A DNA stretch of 5,366 bases. It comes from Oscillospiraceae bacterium (GTDB lineage: Bacteria; Bacillota; Clostridia; Oscillospirales; Ruminococcaceae). Every line of letters begins with the position of its first letter. Position 1 is the first letter of the stretch. A model generated the notes under the pieces. The model did not search any database, was not told the DNA's origin, and saw nothing but the letters and a program-made list of their open reading frames with translations. The DNA lies in NCBI GenBank assembly GCA_031271475.1, contig JAISVP010000080.1:1-5366 (forward strand), read 5' to 3'. This document shows positions 1-5,276 of this stretch, piece after piece. Position numbers and translations under genes: made by a program.

Positions 1-241
1 TATGGCGGGCGGACTTGTTCTCGGAGCATTCTTTATGGCAACGGATTATGTTACGACTCCAATGACAGAAAAAGGCAAGTTAGTGTTTGGTGTTGGATGC
101 GGGCTGATTACGTTTGTAATACGGCAATTCGCCGCCGTACCCGAAGGTGTATCGTTTTCAATCCTGATTATGAACATTTTAACACCCTATATAGACAGGT
201 TAACGGTTACTAAACCGTTTGGATGGCAAAGCAGTAAATAG
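1..241 (+). CDS. rnfD: RnfD, C-terminal part: membrane flavoprotein subunit of the Rnf complex (5' end outside the window)
   Basis: Only the last 79 codons plus one base of the preceding codon are present; the gene runs in from the left edge, so the first visible ATG is internal. The fragment shows the family's conserved C-terminal block: [13 protein letters not shown] near its start, then a glycine-rich hydrophobic segment, then [12 protein letters not shown] leading into the last membrane helix and a short polar tail. RnfD is a polytopic inner-membrane subunit that carries a covalently bound FMN and passes electrons within the ferredoxin:NAD+ oxidoreductase. The FMN-attachment threonine lies upstream of what is visible. 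The stop is 13 bases before rnfG, consistent with one transcript. NqrB and RnfD are homologous, but the neighbouring rnfG-E-A-B order makes this RnfD. Confidence 0.93.
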   Translation, partial: MAGGLVLGAFFMATDYVTTPMTEKGKLVFGVGCGLITFVIRQFAAVPEGVSFSILIMNILTPYIDRLTVTKPFGWQSSK

Positions 242-254
242 TTAAGGGGGAAGT

Positions 255-782
255 ATGGCAAATATAAAAGCACCGTTGGTGCTGACTCTGATTTGTGCAG
301 TCAGCTGCGGGATACTTATTTGGGCGTATAACACTACTTATGTGGATACAACGGGTGTTATAACCGATGATTTGCAGACAGCTCTTTCTGAAATATACGG
401 TACCGGCAAAGAGTATGTTATGCATAAAAATGAAGACGGTACGGTCGTAACACATGAAGGTGTGCTGTCGGTAATCAGCAGTAAAGCGGGCGGTGCTATG
501 GCTTTTGAGATAGTTGCAGACGGATATAAAAAAGACGGTCTGCACTTGCTTGTCGGTATTGAAAACGGTGAGATAGCGGGTATAGGGGTAGTAGAATTCG
601 GAGATACGCCCGGAGTCGGCACGAAAGCGACTGATAAAGCATACCTTGAAAAGTTTAAAGGGCTTACGTCTGCTGATTACAGCATTGATGCGGTTGCGGG
701 TGCGACTTTGTCTTCAAACGGAGTTAAGAATGCGGTTGAGCTGGCACTGAATACATTTCAGCAACATTACAATTCACAGTGA
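255..782 (+). CDS. rnfG: RnfG: membrane-anchored FMN-binding subunit of the Rnf complex
   Basis: The protein has 175 residues, slightly short for RnfG. One N-terminal membrane helix (about residues 7-25) anchors a domain expected on the outer face of the membrane. The FMN-binding domain shows DTPGVGTK at 117-124 and the flavinylation motif AGATLSSNGV, in which Thr151 would carry FMN through a phosphoester bond. The motif begins with Ala148 where Ser or Asp is common; the GAT core is intact. In the family RnfG relays electrons together with RnfD. The start is supported by AAGGGGG at 244-250, four bases before the ATG. The gene follows rnfD by 13 bases. What follows is unusual for this operon: 211 bases pass before rnfE begins. 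Confidence 0.95.
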   Translation: MANIKAPLVLTLICAVSCGILIWAYNTTYVDTTGVITDDLQTALSEIYGTGKEYVMHKNEDGTVVTHEGVLSVISSKAGGAMAFEIVADGYKKDGLHLLVGIENGEIAGIGVVEFGDTPGVGTKATDKAYLEKFKGLTSADYSIDAVAGATLSSNGVKNAVELALNTFQQHYNSQ

Positions 783-860
783 CAAATAAACTTATATCGG
801 TTAGGTTAAAACGGCAGCCCATTTCCGTAAATTATGTTGTCAAACCACGCAAAACCAATC

Positions 861-874
861 TTACTATATAGTAA
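861..874. repeat. Perfect 14-base palindrome TTACTATATAGTAA
   Basis: The 14 bases equal their own reverse complement. They are framed by CAATC (856-860) and GATTG (879-883), which also pair, though with an uneven inner spacer. Such a site could bind a dimeric regulator or form an AT-rich hairpin. A weak promoter may overlap: TTGTCA at 837-842 with TACTAT at 862-867, but the 19-base spacing is long. The palindrome is plain in the sequence; its role is not known. Confidence 0.4.
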
Positions 875-876
875 TT

Positions 877-973
877 CCGATTGAGAACGGGCAAAGACCG
901 TCCTCATCGGCGCACGCATTTGTTGCGTGCGGGTCTCGGCAAAGACGGGACCGTAGCCGTTAGAAACGGCTAT
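877..973 (+). promoter_or_regulatory. Run of adjacent hairpins in the rnfG-rnfE gap; candidate cis-regulatory RNA
   Basis: Four helices can be drawn end to end. Hairpin 1 (877-910) pairs CCGA/TCGG, TGAG/CTCA and ACGG/CCGT around loop GCAAAGA, with one bulged T and one A-C mismatch. Hairpin 2 (911-931) is a perfect 8-bp stem, CGCACGCA with TGCGTGCG, loop TTTGT. Region 3 (932-952) pairs GGTC with GACC and contains the nonamer GGCAAAGAC (938-946), which also occurs at 890-898 across the loop of hairpin 1. Hairpin 4 (954-972) is a perfect 8-bp stem, TAGCCGTT with AACGGCTA, loop AGA. No T-run follows, so none is a typical terminator. The rnfE ribosome binding site starts five bases after the last stem, so the structure could control rnfE translation or act as an mRNA processing or stability element. 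I do not recognise a known riboswitch class. Confidence 0.5.
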
Positions 974-993
974 ATTAAGAGGAGATTTGTAAA

Positions 994-1680
994 ATGAATT
1001 ACTGGAAAGAATTTATTAAAGGGATTATCAAGGAAAATCCGGTGCTTGTGTCAATACTCGGAATGTGTCCGACGCTTGCGATTACTACGGATGCGGGTAA
1101 TGCGTTAGGAATGGGTATAGCAACAACATTTGTATTGGTGGGCTCAAATTTAGTAATATCGTTATTGAGAAAGATTATACCCAAAGCGGTAAGTCTGCCG
1201 TGTTACATAGTTGTTATTGCGGCATTTGTTACCTTCATAGAGTTTATGATGAAGGGCTATTTTACAGATTTGTATAAAAGTCTTGGGACGTTCCTGTCAT
1301 TAATTACAGTTAACTGTATTATTCTTGGGCGGGCTGAAATGTTTGCAAGCAAGAATAAACTGTTACCGTCGGTACTTGACGGTCTTGGCATGGGGATTGG
1401 ATTTACTTTTGCACTGTTTTTAATGGGGTCAATAAGAGAGATTATCGGCAGCGGGACATGGCTGGCAAGTCTGCTTGGGGACACTTTTAAGTTTCCGTTT
1501 GAGCCTATTACGGTATTTATAATGCCGGCGGGCGGATTTTTCGTATTAGGACTTATTATAGCAGTCCTTAACTTAATGCTTAAAAAGAAACCGCCGAAAG
1601 CCGTTGGCTGCGGGGGCTGTACTGCTTGTGGCGGTGCGCTTGAAAGAGGACAGATTACCGACTGTGTGAGTGGAGGATAA
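994..1680 (+). CDS. rnfE: RnfE: integral membrane subunit of the Rnf complex
   Basis: The 228-residue protein is mostly hydrophobic, with about six membrane segments in the RnfA/RnfE/NqrD/NqrE fold. The family landmarks are NPVLVSILGMCPTLA near the N-terminus and ITVNCIILGRAEMFAS at 104-119. Cys25 and Cys108 lie in these two motifs and, with their counterparts in RnfA, are the known ligands of an Fe-S cluster buried between the two inverted subunits. A positively charged stretch (KKKPPK, about 197-202) is followed by a cysteine-bearing tail with Cys206, Cys209, Cys212 and Cys224, which is outside the core fold. The start is set by AGAGGAG at 978-984, nine bases before the ATG. The stop codon is directly preceded by the ribosome binding site of rnfA. 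Confidence 0.95.
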   Translation: MNYWKEFIKGIIKENPVLVSILGMCPTLAITTDAGNALGMGIATTFVLVGSNLVISLLRKIIPKAVSLPCYIVVIAAFVTFIEFMMKGYFTDLYKSLGTFLSLITVNCIILGRAEMFASKNKLLPSVLDGLGMGIGFTFALFLMGSIREIIGSGTWLASLLGDTFKFPFEPITVFIMPAGGFFVLGLIIAVLNLMLKKKPPKAVGCGGCTACGGALERGQITDCVSGG

Positions 1681-1687
1681 TTAAGAT

Positions 1688-2257
1688 ATGAATTCGTTTT
1701 TTGCTATAATGATTTCGGCAATACTGACCGATAATTTCGTGCTGTCAAAGTTTATGGGAATATGTCCGTTTATAGGTGTGTCTAAAAAACTGTCCTCAAG
1801 TATAGGAATGGGTGCGGCAGTAATTTTTGTAATGACATGTGCTACGGCATTTACTTATCCGGCTTACAAGTATATGTTAGAACCGCTTGGACTTACATAT
1901 TTAAGGATTATTTTATTCATACTGATCATAGCACTGTTTGTACAGCTTGTTGAAATAGTTATGAAGAAAGTGATGCCGCCGCTGTACAGTTCATTAGGCG
2001 TATATTTACCCTTGATTACGACAAACTGTGCGGTACTCGGAGTTACAATGCTGAATATAGATAACGGCTATACGTTTTGGGAATCCATTGCTAATGCGGC
2101 ATTTGCGGGTGTAGGTTTTACCCTTGTGCTGGTTCTGTTTGCCGGAGTACGTGAGAAAATGGAAGGATGTGATATCCCTGCCGCTTTGAAAGGACTGCCT
2201 ATTACCTTAGTGGCTGCCTCAATTATGGCATTGAGTTTTATGGGATTTTCATTTTAG
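1688..2257 (+). CDS. rnfA: RnfA: integral membrane subunit of the Rnf complex
   Basis: The 189-residue length is normal for RnfA. The N-terminal sequence runs ILTDNFVLSKFMGICPFIGV and the central motif is LPLITTNCAVLGV. Cys26 and Cys114 match Cys25 and Cys108 of RnfE, as expected for two related subunits inserted in opposite orientation and sharing one Fe-S centre in the membrane. About six transmembrane helices can be counted, and the C-terminus GFSF is hydrophobic. The ribosome binding site GGAGG (1672-1676) lies in the last codons of rnfE, and only seven bases separate the genes, so translation of the two is probably coupled. Phenylalanine is TTT in 14 of 16 cases, a useful reference for local codon style. 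Confidence 0.96.
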   Translation: MNSFFAIMISAILTDNFVLSKFMGICPFIGVSKKLSSSIGMGAAVIFVMTCATAFTYPAYKYMLEPLGLTYLRIILFILIIALFVQLVEIVMKKVMPPLYSSLGVYLPLITTNCAVLGVTMLNIDNGYTFWESIANAAFAGVGFTLVLVLFAGVREKMEGCDIPAALKGLPITLVAASIMALSFMGFSF

Positions 2258-2305
2258 TAACTGCCGTGACTGTGCACAAACAGAACACAAAAAGGAGAAT
2301 TGATT

Positions 2306-3088
2306 ATGACTGAGTACATAGTGCCGGTATTGATTTTCGGCGCAATAGGGCTTGTTGCAGGGGTATTGTTGAGTATTGCGTCAAAAGTATTTGAGGTGAA
2401 GAGTGACGCACGTGTGGAAAGTATAAAAGAAATACTGCCCGGAGTCAACTGCGGTGCATGCGGATATGCAGGCTGTGAAGACTATGCTGCAGCAATAGTA
2501 GAAAAAAATGTACGCAGTGCACTTTGTAAACCCGGAGGGGAAGATGTTGCTGCAGCAATTGATTCTGTTATGGGCAAGTCCGGCGGCAAATTTGTCCGCG
2601 AAATTGCTGTGGTGCATTGCGGCGGAGACTGCACAAAAACAAACAAACAGTATAAATACACAGGCTTGCAATCATGTGCGGCAGCGAAGCGTTCTTACGG
2701 CGGCGACGGAAACTGCAATTACGGTTGTATGGGATACGGTGACTGTGCAAAAGTTTGTATTTACGGAGCAATAGTAATAGATAATAACATTGCATTTATT
2801 GACCGTGATGTATGCAAAGCATGTGCAATGTGTGTTAAGACTTGTCCGAACAGCTTGATTTCCATACATAGTGTTGACAGTCAGGTTGATATTTTATGTT
2901 CATCTAAAGAACCGGGGAAAACAGTCAAACAAAACTGTAAGAGCGGTTGCATAGGCTGTAAGATTTGTGTTAAGAAATGTCCTGAAAATGCTATTGTTTT
3001 TGACGATAACCTTGCGCGTATTGACCATTCTAAATGTACTAATTGCGGCACTTGTATATCAGCGTGTCCTGTCGGAACGATTAGGTAA
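2306..3088 (+). CDS. rnfB: RnfB: polyferredoxin subunit, electron entry from ferredoxin into the Rnf complex
   Basis: The chosen ATG gives 260 residues and sits eight bases after AAAGGAG (2291-2297); the in-frame TTG at 2300 is too close to that site. A single N-terminal helix (about 5-25) anchors the protein. The next domain binds one 4Fe-4S cluster through Cys49, Cys52, Cys57 and Cys74 (CGACGYAGC, then CKPGG). Four further cysteine sets follow: Cys137/141/147/151, Cys170/173/176/180, Cys215/218/221/225 and Cys244/247/250/254, giving room for five 4Fe-4S clusters in total, as in clostridial RnfB. Extra cysteines occur at 105, 109, 124, 198 and 211. In the family this soluble-facing arm accepts electrons from reduced ferredoxin. 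It is the last rnf gene, in the usual C-D-G-E-A-B order. A hairpin overlaps its stop codon. Confidence 0.96.
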   Translation: MTEYIVPVLIFGAIGLVAGVLLSIASKVFEVKSDARVESIKEILPGVNCGACGYAGCEDYAAAIVEKNVRSALCKPGGEDVAAAIDSVMGKSGGKFVREIAVVHCGGDCTKTNKQYKYTGLQSCAAAKRSYGGDGNCNYGCMGYGDCAKVCIYGAIVIDNNIAFIDRDVCKACAMCVKTCPNSLISIHSVDSQVDILCSSKEPGKTVKQNCKSGCIGCKICVKKCPENAIVFDDNLARIDHSKCTNCGTCISACPVGTIR

Positions 3089-3104
3089 CGGCTGCCCCGT
3101 TAAC
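3084..3104 (+). repeat. Hairpin across the rnfB stop codon
   Basis: TAACGG (3086-3091) pairs with CCGTTA (3097-3102) around loop CTGCC; GG before and CC after extend the stem past one bulged T. The rnfB stop TAA lies inside the left arm. No T-run follows, so it is not a typical terminator; it may protect the 3' end of the message or simply be chance. Confidence 0.4.
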
Positions 3105-3219
3105 CACGCTCTGTTGAATCACTCTGCGACACACTTACCTATGCTTTTTCACAAATTTCTTTTGAACATACCGTAAATCATTTTTCCAATTGCTTTAAAA
3201 GTCAAATATCTGCACTGTT

Positions 3220-3249
3220 TAAAAAACGGTGGCGGATGCCGTGCTTTTT
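3220..3249 (+). terminator. Probable rho-independent terminator between rnfB and thiD
   Basis: ACGGT (3226-3230) pairs with GCCGT (3238-3242), with one G-T pair, around loop GGCGGAT. A run of six A precedes the stem and five T follow after GC, so it could work in both directions. The stem is short, hence moderate confidence. It would end the rnf transcript about 130 bases after rnfB. The rest of 3089-3293 is AT-rich and shows no gene I can support and no convincing promoter for thiD. Confidence 0.4.
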
Positions 3250-3293
3250 ACTCGACAAATACAGACAGGCTTTTAGAAAGGCATGGTGATACA

Positions 3294-4022
3294 ATGAATA
3301 ATAAAATCAAAAACATCTTAATAATAGCAGGCTGTGATAGTTCTGGAGGAGCAGGAATTGATGCGGATTTACGGACAGTAAAATCATATAAACTTAATCC
3401 GATTACTGTTGCGACTGCATACACGCGTCAGGACAGTGTGTTTTCTGTTGAACCGGTACGGTATGAAGTGTTGGATGCAGGTCTTTCCGAGGCATTGCCA
3501 GTAAGTGCCGCAGTAAAAATCGGTATGGTATGGAGTGCGGAAAATGCAAAACTGATTGCGGAAAAGTTAAAGAAGCACAGTGCCTTGAATGTAGTTTTCG
3601 ATCCTGTTTTATCGGCTACAAGTGGTTTAAAGTTAGCAAAACAGGATTTACCTGACGGAATGTTTAAGTATTTATTTCCGGTATGCACACTTATAACACC
3701 CAATATACCCGAAGCTGAAATATTATCTGGGATAAAAATATTTAACACTTCTGATATGCCAAAAGCCGCACACATGATACGGCAAAAACTTAAAACCGAA
3801 ACTGCAATACTTATAAAGGGCGGTCATTTAGACGGAGCTCCTGATGATTTTTTACTTGACAGCACAGAAACTTGGCTCATGGGCGAAAAAAGCAAAGGCG
3901 CACGCGGCACTGGATGTATGTTATCTTCAGCCATAGCGGCAAATCTCGCATTAGGTGAAACTCTGCAAAGAAGCGTAAGAAATGCCAAAGAATATGTTTA
4001 TTGTAAATTAAGCAGTCTCTGA
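3294..4022 (+). CDS. thiD: ThiD: hydroxymethylpyrimidine / phosphomethylpyrimidine kinase
   Basis: ThiD phosphorylates hydroxymethylpyrimidine and then its monophosphate with ATP, giving the pyrimidine half of thiamine; it is cytosolic and belongs to the ribokinase superfamily. The 242-residue protein shows the family landmarks in order: AGCDSSGGAGIDADLRT at 12-28, TRQDS at 44-48, DPVLSATSG at 103-111, TPNIPEAE at 135-142, KGGH at 175-178 and GTGC at 205-208 in the active-site/anion-hole loop, with Cys208 matching the catalytic cysteine. Oddities: it is somewhat shorter than the usual 260-270 residues, Cys14 stands where Ser is common, and Arg204 replaces the usual His before GTGC. The ATG has AGAAAGG 12 bases upstream and GGTG closer by. 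No other thiamine gene is in the window, so a salvage role is possible. A related pyridoxal kinase activity cannot be excluded. Confidence 0.85.
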   Translation: MNNKIKNILIIAGCDSSGGAGIDADLRTVKSYKLNPITVATAYTRQDSVFSVEPVRYEVLDAGLSEALPVSAAVKIGMVWSAENAKLIAEKLKKHSALNVVFDPVLSATSGLKLAKQDLPDGMFKYLFPVCTLITPNIPEAEILSGIKIFNTSDMPKAAHMIRQKLKTETAILIKGGHLDGAPDDFLLDSTETWLMGEKSKGARGTGCMLSSAIAANLALGETLQRSVRNAKEYVYCKLSSL

Positions 4023-4104
4023 AAAACTGCTGAAGTCTGCCGTAACAAGGCAGAAATGAAACTGTTTATGCGCTGCAATGACTTACTTTTCCGTTAGCAT
4101 AAAC
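4011..4104. repeat. Three inverted repeats in a row at and after the end of thiD
   Basis: AGCAGT (4011-4016) pairs with ACTGCT (4026-4031) across the thiD stop. TCTGCC (4036-4041) pairs with GGCAGA (4049-4054) around a seven-base loop. GTTTATGC (4064-4071) is perfectly repeated in reverse complement as GCATAAAC (4097-4104), 25 bases later. None is followed by a T-run, so I do not call a terminator. The third repeat is the last structure before the base composition changes, and may mark a boundary. Confidence 0.4.
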
Positions 4105-4135
4105 TATTATGGTGTGTTACTGTAAAATGGCTTGA

Positions 4136-4234
4136 GATGTCCTGATTAAAGACGGAATGTTCTCGTTGCCGAGCAAGTTGGTTGACATGGAGATTAATGG
4201 GAATCGGGTCGTTCGCCAATGTCTGAGGAGGTAA
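4136..4234 (+). pseudogene. Possible 3' remnant of an unidentified gene upstream of the VOC gene
   Basis: An open frame of 32 codons begins right after an in-frame stop at 4133-4135 and ends at TAA 4232-4234. It would encode an ordinary-looking C-terminal stretch containing LIKDGMFSLPSKLVDMEING and ending CLRR. It has no good start of its own; an internal ATG at 4157 would leave 25 residues. Its codons are richer in G and C than those of thiD and resemble the VOC gene just downstream, suggesting that both arrived together as one segment that lost the front of the first gene. Its last codons, AGG AGG before TAA, form a GGAGG-type site, a common arrangement between coupled genes. I do not recognise the protein, and chance cannot be excluded for so short a frame. 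Confidence 0.35.
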
Positions 4235-4263
4235 TACACAGAGAAATGAAAGGACTTGCGGAT

Positions 4264-4692
4264 ATGACATACAAGGCACACCACATAGGAATAACCGTTA
4301 GGGATATTTACGCTTCGGAGAGATTCTACGATGTGCTTATGTCGGCTTTGGGCTTTGACATTGCAAAGAAGTACAAGGGGCATCTTGATTTCGCCGACAT
4401 GGACGTGGTGGAGTACGTTGGAGAGGACTTCGATTTTAGCATCAACTCTCCCAAATCCGACTTCAAGAATGAAATCGTCAATTCGAGAAAGCCGGGGGCC
4501 GTTCAGCATTTCGCCTTTAATGCGGACAGCAGGGACGCTGTTGATGCCGTGTTCGACCGAATTAAGGACTTAGGTGTGAATATCCTCCATGACGAAGCAA
4601 GGGTTTACACGAAGTTAGGTCTTAACTACTACGCTCTGTTCTTTGAAGATCCGGATGGAATCCGGTTCGAGGTTTTTCACAATGGACTTTGA
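4264..4692 (+). CDS. VOC-family protein (glyoxalase / bleomycin-resistance / dioxygenase fold)
   Basis: With the ATG at 4264 the protein has 142 residues, one complete VOC module of two beta-alpha-beta-beta-beta units. It opens with HHIGITVRDIYASERFY at 6-22; the second half contains GAVQHFAFNADS at 78-89 and closes with YYALFFEDPDGIRFEVF at 122-138. His7, His82 and Glu136 occupy the usual metal-ligand positions, so a metal-dependent reaction or binding role is likely, with substrate unknown. The start is uncertain: AAAGGA at 4249-4254 is nine bases before 4264, while GAGGAGG at 4225-4231 is 14 bases before an ATG at 4246. The ATG at 4219 lacks a good site and would overlap the upstream remnant. 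Phenylalanine is TTC in 8 of 13 cases, against 2 of 16 in rnfA, suggesting a different origin. Exact function is unassigned. Confidence 0.88.
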   Translation: MTYKAHHIGITVRDIYASERFYDVLMSALGFDIAKKYKGHLDFADMDVVEYVGEDFDFSINSPKSDFKNEIVNSRKPGAVQHFAFNADSRDAVDAVFDRIKDLGVNILHDEARVYTKLGLNYYALFFEDPDGIRFEVFHNGL

Positions 4693-4842
4693 ACCTTTTA
4701 ACTTTGTTTATGCCGCTGGGGATAGGAACTGTAATGCATTCTTAGTTCCTGAAACTCTGCCATATGCGGTATCCGTTTCTGTCGGATCATTTCCGGAAGA
4801 ACCTCTAATTTGCAACAGTTTCTGATAATGTCACATCATTCC
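4693..4842. other. Stretch without an assignable gene; one inverted repeat
   Basis: AGGAACT (4724-4730) is repeated as AGTTCCT (4744-4750), enclosing the palindrome ATGCAT. Both strands have a moderately long open frame here: plus to 4825, in frame with an internal ATG of the VOC gene, and minus from about 4823 down to a stop near 4709. Neither has a supported start or a recognisable product, so no gene is called. Confidence 0.3.
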
Positions 4843-4939
4843 AATTTTTAAGAATTTTTCCGGTATGCACACTTATAACACCCAATATACCCGAAGCTGA
4901 AATATTATTTGGAATAAAAATATTAAACACTTCTGACAT
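4843..4939 (+). pseudogene. Degraded partial copy of thiD (middle part)
   Basis: Positions 4857-4939 match thiD positions 3675-3757 with four differences in 83 bases. Weaker similarity continues upstream to about 4843 with a two-base deletion relative to thiD (near 4855), which shifts the frame. The copy covers thiD residues of about 123-154, including the TPNIPEAE block. In the matching part two changes alter the protein (Ser145 to Phe, Phe150 to Leu) and two are silent. Similarity stops abruptly at 4939. There is no start, no active-site region and no 3' end, so it cannot make a working kinase. It lies 1,182 bases from its parent on the same strand, with the VOC gene between, suggesting duplication of at least part of thiD followed by insertion or deletion. 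Confidence 0.85.
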
Positions 4940-4954
4940 AAGTCCCGAACCTTC

Positions 4955-4972
4955 GGCGGAGTTTCCTCCGCC
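4955..4972. repeat. Strong GC-rich hairpin followed by an A-tract
   Basis: GGCGGAG (4955-4961) pairs perfectly with CTCCGCC (4966-4972) around loop TTTC; read on the minus strand the loop is GAAA, a stable GNRA tetraloop. Eight A follow on the plus strand, then TTTATATATA. The T-run lies before the stem on the minus strand and not after it on either strand, so this is not a normal terminator. An alternative stem, CCGAA (4945-4949) with TTCGG (4952-4956), overlaps its left arm. Confidence 0.55.
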
Positions 4973-5003
4973 AAAAAAAATTTATATATATTCGGATGTG
5001 TAA

Positions 5004-5123
5004 ATTTTAGCAAAATTCACAACAGAGAAAGCGGACGGTTTTGTGTACAACGCCACGAAATACATCAGTTTGCAGTCGTTTTACAGACGGCTCGTAAACT
5101 GGCAGAATTATGTTTTTGGTTAA
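5004..5123 (+). pseudogene. Probable 3' remnant of an unidentified gene
   Basis: An open frame of 39 codons begins after a stop at 5001-5003 and ends at TAA 5121-5123. It has no ATG, GTG or TTG start with a ribosome binding site near its beginning. The predicted residues look like a normal globular C-terminus, including GFVYNATKYISLQSFYRRLV and ending NYVFG, and common codons are used. It ends 30 bases before the lipoprotein start, a normal gene-to-gene distance, so both may come from one operon whose front was lost. I do not recognise the family, and a chance open frame remains possible. Confidence 0.35.
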
Positions 5124-5153
5124 TTATTAAGCAATATTTTCAGGAGGCTTGTT

Positions 5154-5276
5154 ATGAAAACAGTAACTTTAGTATTTTTTATGTGTGTATTGTGTGTGTT
5201 GTTGCCGGCTTGTCACCTCACCCAAAACTCAATATTTGTTTGTTTTTCCAAAATGCATTCGTCTTTATCGCCATAA
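5154..5276 (+). pseudogene. Truncated lipoprotein gene: signal peptide and lipobox, then unrelated sequence
   Basis: A near-perfect ribosome binding site, AGGAGG at 5142-5147, stands six bases before the ATG. The first 20 codons encode a lipoprotein signal: Lys2, a hydrophobic core (TLVFFMCVLCVLL) and the lipobox LPAC with Cys20 as the lipidated residue. After Cys20 the frame continues only 20 more codons, with no usual polar linker or domain, and this part lies antisense to a better-looking frame that ends at 5213. The simplest reading is that a lipoprotein gene was cut just after its lipobox by a rearrangement. A genuine 40-residue small lipoprotein is the alternative. Confidence 0.45.

Noticed and set aside
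210..622. Two minus-strand ORFs opposite rnfG
   Set aside because: They are antisense to a protein with an intact FMN-binding motif and have no start signals of their own.
877..973. A cyclic di-GMP (GEMM) or other known riboswitch
   Set aside because: Short strings such as GCAAAG recall parts of GEMM, but the remaining conserved blocks and their order do not fit; no class is assigned.
2967..3176. Plus-strand ORF overlapping the end of rnfB
   Set aside because: It is an out-of-frame shadow of the ferredoxin domains of rnfB, which account fully for this DNA.
3149..3247. Minus-strand open frame of 32 codons between rnfB and thiD, ending TGA at 3151-3149
   Set aside because: It lies between two stops, has no ribosome binding site, and a frame this short is expected by chance; its composition is plausible but not enough for a gene call.
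3252..3279. Promoter for thiD (TCGACA with TAGAAA, 16-base spacing)
   Set aside because: The start of transcription would fall about eight bases before the ATG and leave out the ribosome binding site.
4117..4509. Minus-strand ORF of 130 codons opposite the VOC gene
   Set aside because: The plus strand carries a clear VOC protein with metal-ligand residues; the minus frame is its antisense shadow.
4643..4825. Plus-strand ORF of 60 codons overlapping the end of the VOC gene
   Set aside because: Its ATG lies inside the VOC gene in another frame, without a ribosome binding site, and the product is not recognisable.
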